Shown here piece by piece: positions 61,591-64,000 of a stretch of DNA of 64,000 nt. How positions within the stretch are numbered: position 1 is the first letter of the stretch; every line of letters begins with the position of its first letter. Origin of the DNA: Nocardioidaceae bacterium (GTDB lineage: Bacteria > Actinomycetota > Actinomycetes > Propionibacteriales > Nocardioidaceae); NCBI GenBank assembly GCA_017744365.1, contig JAGIBL010000002.1:186001-250000 (forward strand), read 5' to 3'. The notes beneath the pieces were generated by a model. That model ran no database searches. It saw only the letters and a program-made list of their open reading frames with translations, and was not told the DNA's origin. Position numbers and translations under genes: made by a program.

Positions 61591-62103
61591 ATGGACGACG
61601 TCGACCGATTCCTGCAGCAGTGGCGCGAGCAGCGCCCCGACCTGGACCCCTCCCCGATCGCCCTGTTCGGGCGGGTGCACCGCGTCTACCTGCGCTACCA
61701 GGGCGAGATCGGCAAGGTCTTCGAGAGCTACGGCCTCAACCCCGCCTCGTTCGACGTCCTCGCCGCGCTGCGCCGCTCCGGGGAGCCCTACCGGATGTCC
61801 GGCACCGAGCTGGCCACCGAGTCGCTGCTCTCCTCGGCCGGCATCACCTTCCGGCTCGACCGGCTCGAGCAGGCCGGCCTGATCGAGCGCGTCCGGGACA
61901 CCGCGGACCGCCGGGTCGTCTACTCCCAGCTGACCGACCAGGGCCTCGAGGTCATCGACAAGGCCATCGCCAGCCACCTCGACAACGAGCACCGGCTGCT
62001 CGAGGGCATCAGCGAGCGGGAGGCCAACCAGCTGGCCGCGCTGCTGCAGAAGCTCGAGGACTCCGTGGTCGCCGCGCAGCTGCGCGACCAGGAGACCGCC
62101 TGA
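61591..62103 (+). CDS. MarR family transcriptional regulator
   Basis: A 170-residue regulator. The winged helix region is 'FDVLAALRRSGEPYRMSGTELATESLLSSAGITFRLDRLEQAGLIERVRDTADRRVVYSQLTDQGLEVID', flanked by dimerisation helices. I chose the ATG at 61591; a GTG at 61537 would place operator sequence inside the gene. It is divergent from the dioxygenase operon and converges on the second FAD hydroxylase gene (25 bp gap). It probably represses the degradation genes until a phenolic ligand binds. Confidence 0.92.
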   Translation: MDDVDRFLQQWREQRPDLDPSPIALFGRVHRVYLRYQGEIGKVFESYGLNPASFDVLAALRRSGEPYRMSGTELATESLLSSAGITFRLDRLEQAGLIERVRDTADRRVVYSQLTDQGLEVIDKAIASHLDNEHRLLEGISEREANQLAALLQKLEDSVVAAQLRDQETA

Positions 62104-62128
62104 TCGCTCCGCCGGCCGAGACATGGGC

Positions 62129-63271
62129 CTAGCCCGCCAGCTGCTCGGCCCAGATGTCGTGGCCGTAGACCCAGTTCGCGTCCGAGGGCTCGCGCAGCCA
62201 CTGGTTGGAGTGCGAGGTGAGCTGCACCCGGCTCGCCCGCGGCATCCGGGTGCGGGCGTAGACCTCCAGGCCCGCGGCCAGGGTGTCCGGGCCACGGCCG
62301 GCCAGCGACCGCCCCAGCACCACCGCGTCCTCGATCGCCATCGCCGCGCCCTGCGCCATGAACGGCGTCATCGGGTGGCAGGCATCGCCCAGCAGCGCCA
62401 CCCGGCCGCTCGTCCAGGAGTCCAGCGGGTGCCGGTCGTAGAGCGCGGTGATGAGGGTCGAGTCGCACTGCGCGATCAGCTCCCGGGCGTCGTCGTGGTA
62501 GTCGGCGAAGGCCGCGCGCAGCTCGTCCACGTCGCCCTCGCGGGTCCACGACTCCTCGTCCCAGCTGGAGGTCAGCGCGCTGGCGAAGACGAACAGCTCG
62601 CGGCTGCGGTGGATCGGGAAGGTGACGATCTCGCTCTCCGGCACCGGCCCCCACCACTTGGTGAACGCGTCCACGTCGTACGACGGAACCCGGTCGACCG
62701 GGATGGTCGCCCGGAACGCCACCGAGCCGGTGAAGACCGCCGGCGCCTCGTCGGCCCGCAGCCGCTGCCGGACCGTCGAGCGCACCCCGTCGGCGCCGAC
62801 GACCGCGTCGACCCGGTGCTCGGTGCCGTCGTCGAAGCGGAGCAGCACGCCGTCGTCGTCCTGGTCGAGCCCGGCCAGCCGGGACCCGAACCGGACCGAG
62901 CCCGGCGGGATCGACTCCTCCAGCGCGCCGAGCAGCTCGGAGCGGTGCATGGTGATGAGCGGCGCCCCGAAGTCGCGCTCGGCCTGCGCGGCCAGCGCCA
63001 GCTCGGAGAAGACCTCGCCGGTGTCGTAGGCACGGTTGACCCGCTTGGGCGGCCGGCAGCCCCACTCCCGGACCAGGGCGCCGACGCCGAGACCGTCCAG
63101 CGCCCGCAGCGCGTTGGGGCTGACCGTGATCGCCGCGCCGACGCGGCCGAAGGCGGGCGCCTGCTCGAAGATCTCCACGCGGTGTCCCTCGCGGGACAGC
63201 GCGATCGCCGCGGCCAGGCCGCCGATGCCGGCGCCGACGATCCCGATGCTGCTTCCGGTGCCGCCGCTCAT
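62129..63271 (-). CDS. FAD-dependent aromatic hydroxylase (NicC-like), copy 2
   Basis: A 380-residue flavoprotein monooxygenase. The FAD motif is 'IGIVGAGIGGLAAAIALSREG', the DG motif is 'AVVGADGVRSTVRQRL' and the second FAD motif is 'VALLGDACHPMTPFMAQGAAMAIEDAVVLGRSL'. It shares 'FTKWWGP' followed by 'IVTFP', and the tail 'WVYGHDIW', with the 53354-54475 protein. The similarity runs along the whole chain, so the two are paralogues. It overlaps the TIM-barrel gene by 4 nt and is transcribed with genes upstream of the window edge, separately from copy 1. Confidence 0.88.
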   Translation of the reverse strand: MSGGTGSSIGIVGAGIGGLAAAIALSREGHRVEIFEQAPAFGRVGAAITVSPNALRALDGLGVGALVREWGCRPPKRVNRAYDTGEVFSELALAAQAERDFGAPLITMHRSELLGALEESIPPGSVRFGSRLAGLDQDDDGVLLRFDDGTEHRVDAVVGADGVRSTVRQRLRADEAPAVFTGSVAFRATIPVDRVPSYDVDAFTKWWGPVPESEIVTFPIHRSRELFVFASALTSSWDEESWTREGDVDELRAAFADYHDDARELIAQCDSTLITALYDRHPLDSWTSGRVALLGDACHPMTPFMAQGAAMAIEDAVVLGRSLAGRGPDTLAAGLEVYARTRMPRASRVQLTSHSNQWLREPSDANWVYGHDIWAEQLAG

Positions 63272-64000
63272 GCCGCCACCCCGGACAGCTCGGCGAGCGT
63301 CGTACGGAGGAAGGCGACGCTCTCGGTGACGAACGCGGTGCGCTCCGCCAGGGTCGGCTTGGCCCGGTAGTGCTCCGGGCCCGGCCGCTCCCCGCGCGCC
63401 ACCCGCTGGCCGTGCTCGCGCACCAGCGCGGCGAACCGCTCCAGCTCGGACTCGTCGAGGTCGGGGTGGCCCGGCCCCCAGTCCGGGTCGAGGTACGGGA
63501 CCGGCATCTGCCAGCGGCCCCACATGATCCCCTCGATGGACAGCGTCAGCCGCTCCGAGCCGCCCTCGAGCAGCGCGCGCAGCAGCCCGGGCCAGTCGAT
63601 GACCCCCTCGCCGCAGGGCGCCAGGAACCGGTAGGCCCCGGTCTCGTCGGCGAACAGCGCGCCGTCGCGGACGTGGCTCTGCCGCGCGTACGGCGCCACA
63701 CGCCGTGCCGCCGCGACCGGGTCCTCGCCGCGGTTGAGCACGTTCGCGGTGTCGAAGGTGATCCCGAACGCGTGCGGCCCGGCGTCCTCGACCAGGCGCA
63801 CCAGCTCGAAGGAGGTGATCTCCTCGTGGGTCTCGATGTTGAGGTGGCAGCCGTTCGCGGCCAGGACCGGCTCCAGCTTGCACAGCAGCTTGGCGGTCGC
63901 GGCGAGCTGCTCGTCCCAGGAGACGTCGGTGCGGAACCGGTCGTAGCCGAGCAGGCCCGGGGTGCCGAACTTGTAGTTGGCGGTGGCCGCCCAGAGCTCG
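63268..64000 (-). CDS. Sugar phosphate isomerase/epimerase-like TIM-barrel protein, 5' end beyond the window
   Basis: The in-window part is about 243 C-terminal residues. It reads in frame to the edge (ELWAATANYKFGTPG...). Metal-site segments of the AP-endonuclease-2/xylose-isomerase-like fold are 'LNIETHEEITSFELVRLVED', 'FGITFDTANVLNRGEDP', 'QSHVRDGALF' and 'LTLSIEGIMWG'. These place Glu, Asp, His and Glu as metal ligands. Members include 2-keto-myo-inositol dehydratase and hydroxypyruvate isomerase. The specific role here is unknown. The ATG of the hydroxylase copy 2 gene overlaps its stop region, so they are one transcription unit. Confidence 0.85.
   Translation of the reverse strand, partial: ELWAATANYKFGTPGLLGYDRFRTDVSWDEQLAATAKLLCKLEPVLAANGCHLNIETHEEITSFELVRLVEDAGPHAFGITFDTANVLNRGEDPVAAARRVAPYARQSHVRDGALFADETGAYRFLAPCGEGVIDWPGLLRALLEGGSERLTLSIEGIMWGRWQMPVPYLDPDWGPGHPDLDESELERFAALVREHGQRVARGERPGPEHYRAKPTLAERTAFVTESVAFLRTTLAELSGVAA

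Overview
The window is very GC-rich, has overlapping ATGA/GTGA gene junctions and frequent GTG starts, and carries a phenylacetate (paa) cluster, a bkd operon and ECF/TetR/Lrp/MarR regulators. This points to a high-GC actinobacterium, probably a soil Nocardioides-like Propionibacteriales member. The genus is inferred from overall character, not from a marker gene. No rRNA, tRNA, insertion sequence, CRISPR array or replication origin was seen. No gap between genes exceeds 300 bp.

Layout. (1) 1-11438: oligopeptide-type ABC importer, a TetR regulator, an operon of S9 peptidase, haloacetate-dehalogenase-type hydrolase and M20 peptidase, an amidohydrolase, and glycerate kinase plus cupin. Three copies of one inverted repeat (AGTCAA-N5-TTGACT type) sit before the importer, the peptidase operon and the amidohydrolase/glycerate kinase pair, which suggests one regulon. 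(2) 11457-15376: branched-chain 2-oxoacid dehydrogenase (bkdA-B-C) with a divergent Lrp-type regulator. (3) 15408-30034: phenylacetate degradation (TetR, paaI, hydroxyacyl-CoA dehydrogenase, hydratase, thiolase, paaE-D-C-B-A, paaZ, and paaK further on), interrupted by an MFS exporter, a VOC protein, an ECF sigma factor and a small secreted protein. (4) 30142-41648: a second oligopeptide-type import operon, with a three-domain RidA protein, SBP, two permeases, two ATPases, an M24-fold protein without metal ligands and a DUF202 protein, followed by a CocE-type hydrolase, a ComA-like protein and a LysR regulator. (5) 41767-46202: a five-gene redox cassette of TrxB-like flavoprotein, thioredoxin with WCTRC, a 'DGLPVVPP' protein of unknown function, a Cys form of the UGSC (seleno)protein family, and a frameshifted DadA/PuuB-type oxidase. 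(6) 46227-53222: chemotaxis operon cheA-W-mcp-Y-B-R-X. (7) 53354-64000: an aromatic or N-heterocycle degradation cluster with two paralogous FAD hydroxylases, an extradiol-type VOC dioxygenase, a ring-fission-type hydrolase, a ThDP enzyme, an aldehyde dehydrogenase, SDR, cupin, an aspartate-dehydrogenase-like protein, a TIM-barrel protein and a MarR regulator.

The window reads as an accessory catabolic region in which import systems, hydrolases, ring-degrading enzymes, local regulators and chemotaxis sit side by side. The best candidates for undescribed biology are the UGSC/thioredoxin cassette and the TetR regulon that groups peptide-type import with a dehalogenase and glycerate kinase. The aromatic cluster, whose substrate I cannot name, is the third.
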